A stretch of 64,000 nucleotides of DNA from Sphingosinithalassobacter sp. CS137 (GTDB taxonomy: Bacteria; Pseudomonadota; Alphaproteobacteria; Sphingomonadales; Sphingomonadaceae), in the NCBI RefSeq assembly GCF_014334115.1, contig NZ_CP060494.1, positions 186,001 through 250,000 on the forward strand, in the 5' to 3' direction. The notes below the pieces were generated by a model. That model saw nothing but the letters and a program-made list of their open reading frames with translations. It was not told the DNA's origin and ran no database searches. Made by a program: the position numbers and the translations under genes. This document shows positions 50,638 through 61,000 of the stretch, piece by piece; within the stretch, counting starts at the first letter, position 1, and every line of letters starts with the position of its first letter.

Positions 50638-51225
50638 TCAAGGATCGGGCGCGGGTTCGATGCGGTAGTGAATCGGCTTGAAGCTGCCGCCGTTCGAATC
50701 GGGCGCCGAACAGGCAGTGAGGCCGATCACCAGATCCATCGCGGCGCGCAGCTTGATGTGATCGCCCGCCTTGCTGAGCGGCGGCAATACGCGCAATCGC
50801 CCGGTCTCGCCGTCGACGGGGACGTTCATGAAGCAGTTGAACGCGACCGGGATACGATCGCGGGCGACGCCATAGGGCTCCAGCGCCTCGGCTAGATTGC
50901 CGAAGCAGCCGCGGTGCGGCGGCTGGTCCGGATAGAAGTGGTGGAACGTATCGACCGAGCAGGGGGTCAGCAGGAAATCGTGCATGCCGACCGTGTCCTC
51001 GACGATGTCGAGGAGCACGTTCGAGCGGTTCGAATAGAGGCTGTGGCCGGTGGTGAGGCGGATCGTCTCGGCATAGTCGAGGGTGCGCCCGGACGAGATC
51101 ACTTCGTCCATGTCGTCGGCGTTGAACGCGAGGAGATCGGCGACCTGTTCGCCCTTCGGATCGATCACCACCAGCGTTTCGCCGCGCGCGAGCCGGAACG
51201 CAGTGCCGCTCCGCACCGCAATCAC
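50638..51225 (-). CDS. DUF1989 (urea carboxylase-associated) family protein
   Basis: A 195-residue protein of the DUF1989 family. Known relatives are subunits of carboxyguanidine deiminase and genes beside urea carboxylase. Typical parts: AFRLARGETLVVIDPKGEQV, DLLAFNADDMDEVISSGRTL, TTGHSLYSNRSNVLLDIVED, VGMHDFLLTPCSVDTFHHFY, and the C-terminal SAPDSNGGSFKPIHYRIEP. Several conserved Cys and His (PCSVD, TACSAPD) could bind metal. The start is taken as GTG 51225, overlapping the YcgG stop (GTGA); an ATG at 51273 is an alternative. Substrate unknown. Confidence 0.8.
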   Translation of the reverse strand: MIAVRSGTAFRLARGETLVVIDPKGEQVADLLAFNADDMDEVISSGRTLDYAETIRLTTGHSLYSNRSNVLLDIVEDTVGMHDFLLTPCSVDTFHHFYPDQPPHRGCFGNLAEALEPYGVARDRIPVAFNCFMNVPVDGETGRLRVLPPLSKAGDHIKLRAAMDLVIGLTACSAPDSNGGSFKPIHYRIEPAPDP

Positions 51226-51920
51226 TTGAGTGTCGATGACGTGTCTCCCGCATAATGAAAGGGGCAGGACCATTCCGATCCGACCTGGCGGCCGCTGTAC
51301 TGGCGCGCCTCGCTCAGCTCGCCGTGCCGCGCGAGCATCGGATTGCGCGAGCCGGCAAGTGCCTCGTCACGCACCAGGATCTTTTCGCGCATGCCTTCAT
51401 ATTTGCCTTCGGCGCGCAGCGTTTCGAACTGGTCATGCAGGTTGAAGACCATCGCCGGACGATCGAACCGGCGGGCAGGGCGGCTGGCATTCGGGTGCAG
51501 ACCGACGATGAAGAAGGCCTCGCCGCCGAAGCTCAGCGAGAAATGCGGATTCTCCGGATCTGCGCTCACGCGGGGGTCATATTTCTGGCCGCGCCAGACG
51601 TCTTTGTCCGACAGCGACTGGACGCGTTTCCACAGCGCGGTCTCGAACGCAGCTTCATCCAAGTTGCCGGGGCCTTCGAAGATGACCGCGAAGCTGCGGA
51701 ACAGCGTCCTGTCGCGCGCATATTCCTGCGCGAAGTGAAGCAGCCGGTCATGGATGCGGACATCGTCCCAAGCGCTGTCGATCCGGTTGCAGGCGAGCAC
51801 TTCAAGCGTGCCGCGCGCAAGTGCCGCCTTGGCGCCCACGCAGGGAAAGTCCGCCGCCCGAACATGCTCGAACAACATCGTCTGCAGTCGATCCTGCGCT
51901 TCGTGCTTCCAGGGATACAT
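51222..51920 (-). CDS. YqcI/YcgG family heme-dependent N-oxygenase (GntA/DcsA-like)
   Basis: A 232-residue protein of the YcgG family. Characterised relatives N-hydroxylate guanidino groups with heme and O2 (DcsA on arginine in D-cycloserine synthesis, GntA in guanitoxin synthesis). Visible signatures: YPWKHEAQDRLQTMLFEHV, PCVGAKAALARGTLEVL, FFIVGLHPNASRPARRFDRP, MVFNLHDQFETLRAEGKYEG and NPMLARHGELSEARQYSGRQ. His and Cys residues that could contact heme are in LHPNASR and ADFPCVGAK. It is coupled to the DUF1989 gene and divergent from marR. The exact substrate is not known here. Confidence 0.82.
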   Translation of the reverse strand: MYPWKHEAQDRLQTMLFEHVRAADFPCVGAKAALARGTLEVLACNRIDSAWDDVRIHDRLLHFAQEYARDRTLFRSFAVIFEGPGNLDEAAFETALWKRVQSLSDKDVWRGQKYDPRVSADPENPHFSLSFGGEAFFIVGLHPNASRPARRFDRPAMVFNLHDQFETLRAEGKYEGMREKILVRDEALAGSRNPMLARHGELSEARQYSGRQVGSEWSCPFHYAGDTSSTLK

Positions 51921-52019
51921 GGGGTTGCTCGCGGCTAATGGTCTGTTTTTGTTCGGTCTCTACCGTGCCTCTACTACGTGCGAGCAGGGCTCCGGGTTCC
52001 CGCCCGCAACCGGGCTGTT

Positions 52020-52032
52020 GTGCGTTGCGCAC
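52020..52032. promoter_or_regulatory. Short palindrome upstream of marR
   Basis: GTGCG and CGCAC flank TTG at 52020-52032, 22 bases before the marR ATG and about 100 from the divergent YcgG ATG. A MarR-family operator at such a position would allow autoregulation and control of the divergent pair. No sequence match to a known operator is claimed. Confidence 0.25.
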
Positions 52033-52054
52033 CGCTCGGCGTAGCAAGGAAGCC

Positions 52055-52510
52055 ATGGCCGACACGCTGAAGCTCGACGCGTTTCTTCCCTATCGCCTGT
52101 CGATCGCGTCGAACCGCGTGTCGAACGCGATCGCCACCACCTATCAGGCGCTGTTCGGGCTGCGTATTCCCGAATGGCGGCTCGTGGCGGTGCTCGCCGA
52201 GGGCGGCGCGATGACGCAACAGGCGCTCGGCGCCCGGACGCATATGGACAAGGTGACGGTGAGCCGGGCCGCGATCGCGCTGGGCGACCGGGGGCTCGTG
52301 ACGCGCGCGCCCAACCCGGCCGACCAGCGCTCGCACCTGCTGACGCTCAGCGAGGCCGGCTGGCAGCTCTATCGCGAGATCGCGCCCAAGGCGCTCGAGC
52401 TGGAACGGCAGATCTTCGAGGCGTTCAGCGCCGAGGAGCTTGGACGGTTGCGCCAGATGCTCGAGCGGCTGGAGGCCGCTGCGGCAGCGGTGGAGCCCGA
52501 CCGGGGTTGA
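52055..52510 (+). CDS. MarR family transcriptional regulator
   Basis: A 151-residue winged-helix regulator. [20 protein letters not shown] is the dimerisation helix; [20 protein letters not shown] and [20 protein letters not shown] form the recognition region, and [20 protein letters not shown] is the beta wing with the conserved DxRS. AAGGA precedes ATG 52055. It diverges from the YcgG/DUF1989 pair and leads into malate synthase G after 76 bases, so either side could be its target. Ligand unknown. Confidence 0.88.
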   Translation: MADTLKLDAFLPYRLSIASNRVSNAIATTYQALFGLRIPEWRLVAVLAEGGAMTQQALGARTHMDKVTVSRAAIALGDRGLVTRAPNPADQRSHLLTLSEAGWQLYREIAPKALELERQIFEAFSAEELGRLRQMLERLEAAAAAVEPDRG

Positions 52511-52586
52511 TCGGCGGAGCCTCGCTGGCGTAAGCGCGTTCCGCCCTCCCCAGGCCGAAAAGATGCAAAGCCGAACAGGAGGACCC

Positions 52587-54689
52587 ATGCCCGCAACTGT
52601 CGATCGCGCCACCCTGAAGGTCGCCAGGCCGCTCGCCGAGTTCATCGAAGGGCAGGTGCTGCCCGGCCTCGACTTCGGCGCCGAGGACTTCTGGAACGGC
52701 GTTGCGGCGATCTTCGAGCGCTTCGTGCCCGAGAACCGCGCGCTGCTCGCCACGCGCGACGCGCTGCAGGCGAAGATCGATGGCTGGAGCGCGCAGGACC
52801 CGCAGCGCGCGGCCGATCCGAAGGCGCAGGAGGCGTTCCTGCGCGAGATCGGCTATCTGGTGCCCGAGCCCGAGCCGTTCGCCATCGGCACGAAGAATGT
52901 CGATGCCGAGATCGCCACGATGGCGGGTCCGCAGCTCGTCGTCCCCGTGCTCAACGCGCGCTTCGTGCTCAACGCCGCCAATGCGCGCTGGGGAAGCCTG
53001 TACGACGCCTTCTACGGCACCGATGCGCTTCCCGGCACGGCGAAGCCGGGCGGCTATGACCCCGGGCGCGGCGCGCAGGTGATCGCCCGCGCCAAGGCGT
53101 TCCTCGACGAGGCGGTGCCGCTCAAGGGCATGTCCTGGAGCGATTTCCGCAGCGGCGACCTGCCGCTTGCCGATCCGGGCCAATTCGTGGGGCAGCGCGG
53201 AGAATCGCTGCTGTTCCGGCACAACGGCTTGAACATCGAAGTGACGATCGATCGCGACCATCCGATCGGCAAGGACGATCCGGCGGGCATCGCCGACGTG
53301 CTGCTTGAAGCGGCGATCACCACCATCGTCGATCTCGAGGATTCGGTCGCGGCGGTCGATGCCGAGGACAAGGCGGCCGCCTATGCCAACTGGCTGGGGC
53401 TGATGCGCGGCGATCTGGAGGAGACGTTCGAGAAGGGCGGACGCAGCGTGACGCGGCGGCTCGCCGAGGACCGGACCTACGCCCGGCCCGACGGAACCGA
53501 ATTCACGCTTCCCGGCCGCTCGCTGCTGTTCGTGCGCAACGTCGGCCATTTGATGACGACGCCGGCCGTGACGCTTGCCGATGGTGGCGAGGCGCCCGAG
53601 GGTATTCTCGACGCGATCGTCACCAGCCTGATCGGCCTCTACGATCTTCGAGGCCTCGGCAAGCTGCGCAACAGCCGCACGGGCAGCATCTATATCGTGA
53701 AGCCGAAGATGCACGGACCCGAAGAGGCGGGGTTCACCAATCGGCTGTTCGATGCGGTCGAGGATCTGCTGGGGCTCGAACGCCACACGGTGAAAGTGGG
53801 CGTGATGGACGAGGAGCGGCGCACCTCGGCCAATCTCGCCGCGTGCATCCATGCGGTGAAGGATCGCATCGTCTTCATCAACACCGGCTTCCTCGACCGC
53901 ACCGGCGACGAGATCCACACCAGCATGCGTGCGGGCCCGATGATCCCGAAGGGCGAGATGAAGTCCTCGACCTGGATCCAGGCCTATGAGGACCGCAACG
54001 TGCGGATCGGCCTGGCCTGCGGGCTTTCGGGCAAGGCGCAGATCGGCAAGGGCATGTGGGCCGCGCCCGATCGTATGGCCGACATGATGGACGCCAAGAT
54101 CGGCCACCCCAGATCGGGCGCGAATACCGCCTGGGTGCCGAGCCCGACCGCGGCGACGCTGCATGCGCTGCATTATCATCAGGTCGACGTGTTCGAGCGG
54201 CAGAAGCATATCGCGGGCGAGGCGGTGCCGGGGCTGGAGCCGCTGCTCACCGTTCCGCTGGCGCTGGGGCGCAACTGGACGCCGGAGGAAGTGGCACGCG
54301 AGCTCGACAACAATGCGCAGGGCATCCTCGGCTATGTCGTCCGCTGGATCGATCAGGGCGTCGGCTGTTCGAAGGTGCCCGACATCAACGACATCGGGCT
54401 GATGGAAGACCGCGCAACGCTGCGCATCTCCTCGCAGCACATGGCGAACTGGCTGCTGCACGGCGTGGCCACCGCCGAGGATGTCGAGGCGGCGCTTCGG
54501 CGCATGGCCGCGAAAGTCGATGCTCAGAATTCGGGCGATCCCGCCTATCGTCCGATGGCCGGACACGAGGACGAAAGCCTGGCGTTCCAGGCCGCGCGGG
54601 CGCTGGTGTTCGAGGGCGTGGCGCAGCCGAACGGCTATACCGAGCCGCTGCTCCACAAGTTCCGCGCGCGGCTGAAGGCGGAGGGCTGA
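52587..54689 (+). CDS. glcB: Malate synthase G
   Basis: Condenses glyoxylate with acetyl-CoA to malate, in glycolate/glyoxylate use. The 700-residue protein is the large monomeric G form. It has [20 protein letters not shown], the [20 protein letters not shown] segment with the catalytic acid, [19 protein letters not shown], the [20 protein letters not shown] and [24 protein letters not shown] stretches, and a C-terminal cap ([20 protein letters not shown]). ATG 52587 follows AGGAGG. No isocitrate lyase gene is in view. Neighbour marR could regulate it. Confidence 0.94.
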   Translation: MPATVDRATLKVARPLAEFIEGQVLPGLDFGAEDFWNGVAAIFERFVPENRALLATRDALQAKIDGWSAQDPQRAADPKAQEAFLREIGYLVPEPEPFAIGTKNVDAEIATMAGPQLVVPVLNARFVLNAANARWGSLYDAFYGTDALPGTAKPGGYDPGRGAQVIARAKAFLDEAVPLKGMSWSDFRSGDLPLADPGQFVGQRGESLLFRHNGLNIEVTIDRDHPIGKDDPAGIADVLLEAAITTIVDLEDSVAAVDAEDKAAAYANWLGLMRGDLEETFEKGGRSVTRRLAEDRTYARPDGTEFTLPGRSLLFVRNVGHLMTTPAVTLADGGEAPEGILDAIVTSLIGLYDLRGLGKLRNSRTGSIYIVKPKMHGPEEAGFTNRLFDAVEDLLGLERHTVKVGVMDEERRTSANLAACIHAVKDRIVFINTGFLDRTGDEIHTSMRAGPMIPKGEMKSSTWIQAYEDRNVRIGLACGLSGKAQIGKGMWAAPDRMADMMDAKIGHPRSGANTAWVPSPTAATLHALHYHQVDVFERQKHIAGEAVPGLEPLLTVPLALGRNWTPEEVARELDNNAQGILGYVVRWIDQGVGCSKVPDINDIGLMEDRATLRISSQHMANWLLHGVATAEDVEAALRRMAAKVDAQNSGDPAYRPMAGHEDESLAFQAARALVFEGVAQPNGYTEPLLHKFRARLKAEG

Positions 54690-54699
54690 CGCCCCGTGG

Positions 54700-55704
54700 T
54701 CAGTATTTATCGCGGCGGGGCTTGTGCTGGCGCTTGCTGGGCAGCGTGTCTGCCATGGTGGCGCCGCGCTGGCCCCGCGGACGCGGCGGGCCGGTGGTCG
54801 AATCGGCGCTGGTCTGCCGTTCGGCCTCGGCATTGATCTCGGCGCCGATCAGCACCGCATAGGCCGAGACATAGAGCCACATCAGCAACACGACGACGGC
54901 GCCGAGCGCGCCATAGGTGGCGTTGTAATTGGCGAAATTGGCAGTGTAGACGCCGAGCAGCAGCGTGGCGAGCAGCCACAGCACCGTCGCGGCGACCGAA
55001 CCGATCGACAGCCACTGCCAGCGGGCGTCGGCGCGATCGGGGCCGTAGCGGTACATCGCCGCGAAGCCCGCGCTCGCGATCGCCGCCGCCAGCAGCCAGG
55101 TGACGATCTGGACCGCCAGCACGCCGGCACCGCCGAGCGAGCCGACCGCGCCGCGCAGATAGCCGAGCGCGCCGGCGGAAAAGAGGCCGACAAGCGCGGC
55201 GAGGATCGCGCCCACCGTGATCGCGGCGGCGGTAAGCGTCGTCTTGATGATGTTGCGGCCTTCCTCTTCCTCATAGATCACGTTGAGCGCCTGCATCACG
55301 GCCTTGGAGGCGCGCGTCGCGCCATAGATCGACACCAGCAGCGCGATCGCGAGACCGAGCCCCGCTTCCGACGAGGCGGTGCTGGTGACGCTGAGCAACT
55401 GATCCTGGATCAGCCCCGCGGCATCCGCGGGAACCGCTTCGATGATCGTTTCCATATGGCGGGCGACAGCCGCGGGATCGGCGAACAGGCCATAGGTCAT
55501 GACGATCGCGCCGAGCAGCGGAACGAAGGAGAGAAAAGCGTAGAACGCCACGCCCGCGGCCATCAGCGAGAGATTGTGATAGCCGTTCATCGAATAGACG
55601 CGCGACAGGACGGACTTCCACGCCCGCCAGGGATGTTCCCACGGATGCCGGGACTCGGATCCGGGGTGCGTCGCGGGGGGCGGAGCGGTGGTGTCGGTCA
55701 TCAT
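54700..55704 (-). CDS. YihY/BrkB family inner-membrane protein
   Basis: A 334-residue membrane protein with about six helices: VAFYAFLSFVPLLGAIVMTY, ASSEAGLGLAIALLVSIYGA, AAAITVGAILAALVGLFSAG, VLAVQIVTWLLAAAIASAGF, SVAATVLWLLATLLLGVYTA and LGAVVVLLMWLYVSAYAVLI. ASKAVMQALNVIYEEEEGRN is the conserved loop. A polar N-terminus and a basic C-terminal tail (KRQHKPRRDKY) flank them. Family members have been linked to serum resistance and called ribonuclease BN in error; the real role is unclear. Converges with glcB across ten bases. Confidence 0.9.
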   Translation of the reverse strand: MMTDTTAPPPATHPGSESRHPWEHPWRAWKSVLSRVYSMNGYHNLSLMAAGVAFYAFLSFVPLLGAIVMTYGLFADPAAVARHMETIIEAVPADAAGLIQDQLLSVTSTASSEAGLGLAIALLVSIYGATRASKAVMQALNVIYEEEEGRNIIKTTLTAAAITVGAILAALVGLFSAGALGYLRGAVGSLGGAGVLAVQIVTWLLAAAIASAGFAAMYRYGPDRADARWQWLSIGSVAATVLWLLATLLLGVYTANFANYNATYGALGAVVVLLMWLYVSAYAVLIGAEINAEAERQTSADSTTGPPRPRGQRGATMADTLPSKRQHKPRRDKY

Positions 55705-55879
55705 GCGTCCCTGATTAGCGTCACGCCGGTCAACGCGGCCTGATGCGGAAGGGATGCATCCTGCTGTCGATACGAAGGATTTCTTGCCGCACCGTAGCTG
55801 CCGGGGGGAGCCAAACGCGACTTTGGTCGTTACGGAGGCGAGAGGGCCGGAACCAAAGCGCGGCTCCTGGAGGAGGCGC

Positions 55880-58054
55880 GTGCGTCACGGCGTGAGAGCG
55901 GTTTGGGTTGCGGCGATTGCGAGTGCGGCGGTTCTTCCGGGAGCCGCCTGGGCTCAGGATGCGGCGGGGCAGGAAGCAGAAGCGGGCGCGCCCGGCGAGG
56001 TCGCGCCTGAATCGCCGCAGGATGCCGAGCCGATCATCCCCGAATCCGAATTCGAGGAAGCGCTGCCCGAGATCAGCGGCGATCTCTACGCGCCGCTCGA
56101 GCCGATCGATCGTTTCGAAGTGGTCGAGGACACGCAGGTCGTGGAGCCGACCGAATCCGCCGACGCGATGGATCGGACGCTGGAAGGCGAGATCGGCACC
56201 TTGCCGGCCGTGGCCGACGAAGCGCCCGAATTCGCCGAGCCGCTGACGCCTCTGGCCGAATTCGAAGTCGATCCGCGCGAAATCGAAGGCGTCGATCCCG
56301 CCGAGGAAGTCGAGGTCCGCTATGCGACCGTCGTGGAGGGACTCGAGCAGGTCGGTTTGCTCGATCGTTTCGAGGATCTTTCGGCGCTGGAGGAAGGCGA
56401 CGGCGAGGCGGCAAACGCCGCGATGGTAGCCGCACGGGCGCGCGAGGACGAGAATCTCGCGACCCGATTGCTGCAGGCGGAAGGCTATTACGACGGCACC
56501 GCGACCGCATCGGTCGTCCAGGACCCCGAGCAGCCGAGCCGGCTGCGCGTGCGGCTGAACGTCGAACCCGGCCCGCTCTATCGGCTGGGTTCGGTCCGTA
56601 TCGACAGTGCCCCCACCGAACCGCCGGGACTGATCGACGAGGCGCTGCCGCTCGAAGCAGGCGATCCGATCGACGCGGTTCGCGTAAAGGCGGCGGAGGC
56701 GAACGTCAGCCTGCGATTGCCGCAGCAGGGCTATCCGTTCATCGAACTGCTCGAGCGCGACATCCTGCTCGACGGCGAGACTCACACCGGCGCCTATACC
56801 CTTCCGGTCAATCTGGGGCCGCGTGTCTCGTTCAACGGGATCTCGACCGAGCCGGCCTCCGAGGAATCCGAGCTGGCGTTCGGGGCCGAGCACGTGCGGA
56901 CGCTGGCGCGATTCGAGCGCGGCGAACTGTACGACAGCCGCAAGGTGGACGATCTTCGCGAGGCGCTGATCGCGACGGGGCTGTTCTCGACCGTCTCGGT
57001 CGAGGCGCAGCGGACCGGCGAGGAAGCGCCGAACGGGACCGAATATGTCCATCTGCTCGTCCGGCAGGATGCCGGGCCGCCGCGCACGCTCGCGGCCGAG
57101 GCCGGGTACAACACCGGGCAGGGCCTGCGGGTGGAGGGGAGCTGGACGCACCGCAACCTCTTCCCGCCCGAAGGCGCGCTGATCGCAGGCGGAGTGGCGG
57201 GCACGCAGGAACAGGGGCTTTCGCTGGTTTTTCGCCGCTCGAACGCGGGGCGGCGCGATCGCACGGTTTCGCTGCGGCTCGAGGCCAATCACAGCGACTA
57301 TGAGGCATTCGAAAGCTACACCGGCACCTTCGCCGGCCGGATCGCGTTCGAATCGACGCCGATCTGGCAGAAGCGCTGGACCTATTATTACGGCTTCGAG
57401 ATCGTCGGGACCAACGAGGACCGGTATAATTTCGATCTCGGCCGGCGCGATCGCGGAACGTGGCTGATCGGTGCGCTGCCCGCCTTCGTCGGCTTCGATA
57501 CGTCGGACGACCTTCTGAACCCCACGCGCGGCTTTCGCATCAAGCTGAACGTGAGCCCCGAAACCTCGGTGCGCGGGGCGGCGCGGCCCTATGCCCGGGT
57601 GCTGCTGGAGGGCACCGCCTATTATCCGGTGAGCGACGATCTGGTGATCGCCGGCCGTGCGCGGGTCGGCACTATTCCGGGGATCGATCGCAACGACCTG
57701 CCGCCCTCGCGCCGCATGTACGCCGGCGGCGGCGGATCGGTGCGCGGCTTCGGCTATCAGGAGCTTGGCCCGCTCGCGCCCGACGGGCGACCGATCGGCG
57801 GGCGCAGCCTCAACGAATTCTCGCTCGAGGCGCGCTATCGCTTCGGCAATTTCGGGATCGTGCCGTTCATCGACGCGGGGCAGGTCTATGAGACCATCTA
57901 CCCCCAGGGGCAGGATCTGCGCTTCGGCGTGGGCATCGGCGGGCGGTTCTACACCAATTTCGGTCCGCTGCGCGTCGATGTGGCGACACCGCTGAACCGC
58001 CGCGAAGGCGAGCCGAAGGTCGCCCTCTATATCTCGATCGGGCAGGCCTTCTGA
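55880..58054 (+). CDS. tamA: TamA, BamA/TamA-family outer-membrane assembly protein
   Basis: Outer-membrane part of the translocation and assembly module, working with TamB. The start is GTG 55880 with GGAGG six bases upstream, giving VRHGVRAVWVAAIASAAVLP, a signal peptide ending AAWAQ. A very acidic, Pro-rich spacer of about 120 residues follows (roughly 37 Asp/Glu against three basic), which is unusual. POTRA domains run from about 147 (ATVVEGLEQVGLLDRF; RLLQAEGYYDGTATASVVQD) to ~370, then a 16-strand barrel with TLAAEAGYNTGQGLRVEGSW, the VRGF motif in GGGGSVRGFGYQEL, and a final strand ending GQAF. 724 residues. Confidence 0.9.
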   Translation: MRHGVRAVWVAAIASAAVLPGAAWAQDAAGQEAEAGAPGEVAPESPQDAEPIIPESEFEEALPEISGDLYAPLEPIDRFEVVEDTQVVEPTESADAMDRTLEGEIGTLPAVADEAPEFAEPLTPLAEFEVDPREIEGVDPAEEVEVRYATVVEGLEQVGLLDRFEDLSALEEGDGEAANAAMVAARAREDENLATRLLQAEGYYDGTATASVVQDPEQPSRLRVRLNVEPGPLYRLGSVRIDSAPTEPPGLIDEALPLEAGDPIDAVRVKAAEANVSLRLPQQGYPFIELLERDILLDGETHTGAYTLPVNLGPRVSFNGISTEPASEESELAFGAEHVRTLARFERGELYDSRKVDDLREALIATGLFSTVSVEAQRTGEEAPNGTEYVHLLVRQDAGPPRTLAAEAGYNTGQGLRVEGSWTHRNLFPPEGALIAGGVAGTQEQGLSLVFRRSNAGRRDRTVSLRLEANHSDYEAFESYTGTFAGRIAFESTPIWQKRWTYYYGFEIVGTNEDRYNFDLGRRDRGTWLIGALPAFVGFDTSDDLLNPTRGFRIKLNVSPETSVRGAARPYARVLLEGTAYYPVSDDLVIAGRARVGTIPGIDRNDLPPSRRMYAGGGGSVRGFGYQELGPLAPDGRPIGGRSLNEFSLEARYRFGNFGIVPFIDAGQVYETIYPQGQDLRFGVGIGGRFYTNFGPLRVDVATPLNRREGEPKVALYISIGQAF

Positions 58055-61000
58055 TGACCGACACCCAAGTTCATGATGCACCCGAGCGAGCCCCCGACGA
58101 CACCGCGGGCGAGGAGCATGATGTCGACAAGCGTCCGCTCTGGCAGCGGGTGGCGAAGTGGATCGGCATCGTCGCCGGCGGCGTGGTCGTGCTGGTCGGT
58201 GCGCTGCTGCTGCTGGTCAACACGCCGTTCGGGCGCCAGTTCGTCGCCGATCGGCTCAGCAATCTGACGCTCGCATCGGGTCTCAACATCAAGATCGGGC
58301 GGATCGACGGGTCGATCTACGGCGAGATGGTGCTGCATAATGTGGCGGTGCAGGATCCCGAGGGGACGTTCGCCAGCGCCGAGCGGATCACGCTCGACTG
58401 GCAGCCGTTCGCGCTGCTTTCCAATCATCTCGATATCGACCGGCTCACCAGTCCGGAAATCCGGCTCGAGCGGCTGCCCGAACTGATCCCGAGCGAGGAG
58501 CCGCGCGATCCGGATGCGCCGCTGCTGCCGAACATCGACATCGACATCGATGCGCTTTCGATCGGTCGGCTGATCGTGGGCGAGGCAGTGACCGGCAGGC
58601 GGCATGTCGCCCGGCTGGAGGGAAGCGCGCATATCGACGATGGCCGGGCGCAGATCCGCGCCGAGGGCGCCACGCTCGCCGCGCCCGGGATGGCCGGCGG
58701 AGACCGGCTGGCGCTGATCCTCGACGCTGTGCCCGAAGCGAATCAGCTCGATCTCGACGTGCAGCTGGATGCTCCCGCCGAAGGGCTCGTCGCGGGCCTC
58801 GCCGGGATCGATCAGCCGCTCGAACTCTCCGTCCGGGGAGACGGAAGCTGGGAGGCGTGGGCAGGGCGGCTTGCCAGCACGCTGGGCGGCCAACGCTTCG
58901 CCATGCTGAACCTCGCGGCGCAGGATGGCACCTTCCGTATCGGCGGGGCAGTGCGCCCCGGGCTGGTGCTGGAAGGCGCGGTCGAGCGGCTGACTGCGCC
59001 GCAGGTGAACGTCGCGATCGTCGCGGCGATCGACGAAATGATCGCGGATACACGCGTGCAGCTGCGATCGGATGCGCTGTCGCTGGCGGCGGCGGGGAAG
59101 ATCAACCTCGATCGCAGCCGGTTCGAGGACTTCCGGGTGGACGGCCTGCTGCTGACCCCCGGCGCGATCGCGCCCAATCTGGTCGGCCAGTCGGTGCGCG
59201 CCACGGTGGCGCTCGACGGCGCGTTCGGCACGCCCGTGGTCGACTACAAGCTGCAGGCAGGGGCGCTGGGATTTGGCGATACGGTCGTGCGGCAACTCTA
59301 TGCCGAGGGTCAGGCGCGGGTGGATGCCGAGCGCATCCTGATCCCGGTACGGGCGCGGGCGGGGCGGATCACCGGGCTCGACGCCGTGGCGGGAGGGCCG
59401 ATCGCCGACGTGGCGCTGCAGGGCGATATCGCCATCACCGGCGACCAGATCCTGTCCGACAATCTGCGCATCCTTTCCGACCGGGTAAACGCGACCGCGA
59501 TCGTCGCCGCCGACATCAGCGAAGGCCGCTATACCGGCGCGCTGAAGGGCAGGATCAACGACTATCAGATCGACGGCATCGGCGTGGTGAGCGTCACCAC
59601 CGACGCCGAGCTGTATGCGGCTCCCGGCGGCGGCTGGGGCATCCGCGGCCAGATCGCGGGACGTTCGCAGCGGATCTACAGCGACGGCATCCGCAATTTC
59701 CTGGGCGGAAACGCAGTCGCGTCGCTGCGGCTCGGCTTCGATCCCGAAGGCGTCATCACCTTCGACCAGCTGCGGCTGCGGGCACCCGAATTCCGCATCA
59801 CCTCGGGCTCCGGGCGCTATGCGCCGGGCGGCGCGCTGCTGCTGAATGCCGATGCCTATTCGGAGCAATATGGTCCGCTCGCCGCGCGGGTGACGGGTTC
59901 GCTGGCGCAGCCGGAGGTGCTGCTGCGCGCGCCGCGGCCGGGGCTCGGCGTCGGTCTGGCCGGGCTCACCGCGCGGGTGCGCGGCAACGGCGGCGCCTAT
60001 GCCGTCGAGGCGAGCGGCGAGACCGATTACGGCCCGTTCAACGCCGATGTACTGGTGCGGACCGGCGACACGCTGGCGATCGACGTGCGCAGCGCGCGCT
60101 TCGCCGGCATGGACATCGACGGGCAGATCCGTCAGACGCCCGCCGGTCCGTTCGCCGGAACGCTGCGCTTCGCCGGATCGGGCGTGCAGGGTCGGGCCGA
60201 GCTTGCTTCCCAGAGCGGCGTGCAGCGTGCGGCGATCACCGCGCGGGCGAACAACGCGCGCATTCCGGGCGTCGCCAATCTGCGCGTCGGGCGCGCGATC
60301 ATCGATGCGACGGTGCTGCTTACCGAGACGCCGCAAGTGTCCGGGGATGCGCAGATTGCCAACCTTTCGACCGGACAGCTGACGATCGAGGCGGCGCGGG
60401 TGCGCGTGAACTACGAAGGCGGCAGCGGAACCGCGCAGTTGGTGGCGCGCGGCGCGACCGGCGTGCCGTTCAGCATCGCGGCCAACGCCCGGCTCGCTCC
60501 CGACCAGTGGCTGGTCGCACTGCGCGGATCGGCAAGCGGCGTGGCGTTCCGCACCGACGATCCCGCGCGTATCCTGCTGACCGACGACAGCTATCGGCTG
60601 CAACCCACGCGGCTCGTCTTCGATCAAGGATCGGCCCGGATCGCCGGCCGTTACGGCAATGGACTGGTGCTCCAGGCACGGCTCGACGAACTCGATCTGT
60701 CGGTCGTCAACGGCTTCGTGCCCGGTCTGGGCATCGGCGGTACGGCGACCGGGAGCCTCGACTTCGCGCAGCCGGACCCGGCGACGTTCCCTCGCGCCGA
60801 TGCGCGGCTCGAGATCGACGACTTCACGCGCTCGAGCCTGTCGACCGTATCCGAAGCGGTGGACATCACCTTCGTCGGCAAGCTGCTTCCCGACGGCGGC
60901 GATGCGCGCGCGCTGATCAAGCGCGGCACCACGACGGTGGGGCGCGTGATCGCGACGCTACGGCCGCTGCCGCCGGGCGCCGGCCCGTGGCGCGAGCGGC

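Noticed and set aside
50620..50638. GTTGCA-TTTTT-TGCAAC hairpin near the DUF1989 stop as a terminator
   Set aside because: A T-run sits in the loop, not after the stem; the stronger terminator lies at 50504-50531.
51921..52054. Possible guanidine riboswitch before the YcgG gene
   Set aside because: The short gap lacks the recognisable paired ACGR/GGAC-type elements; only a small palindrome is seen.
58027..60627. 866-codon minus-strand open frame across tamB
   Set aside because: Antisense to the well-supported tamB beta-repeat region; low-complexity Arg/His-rich product.
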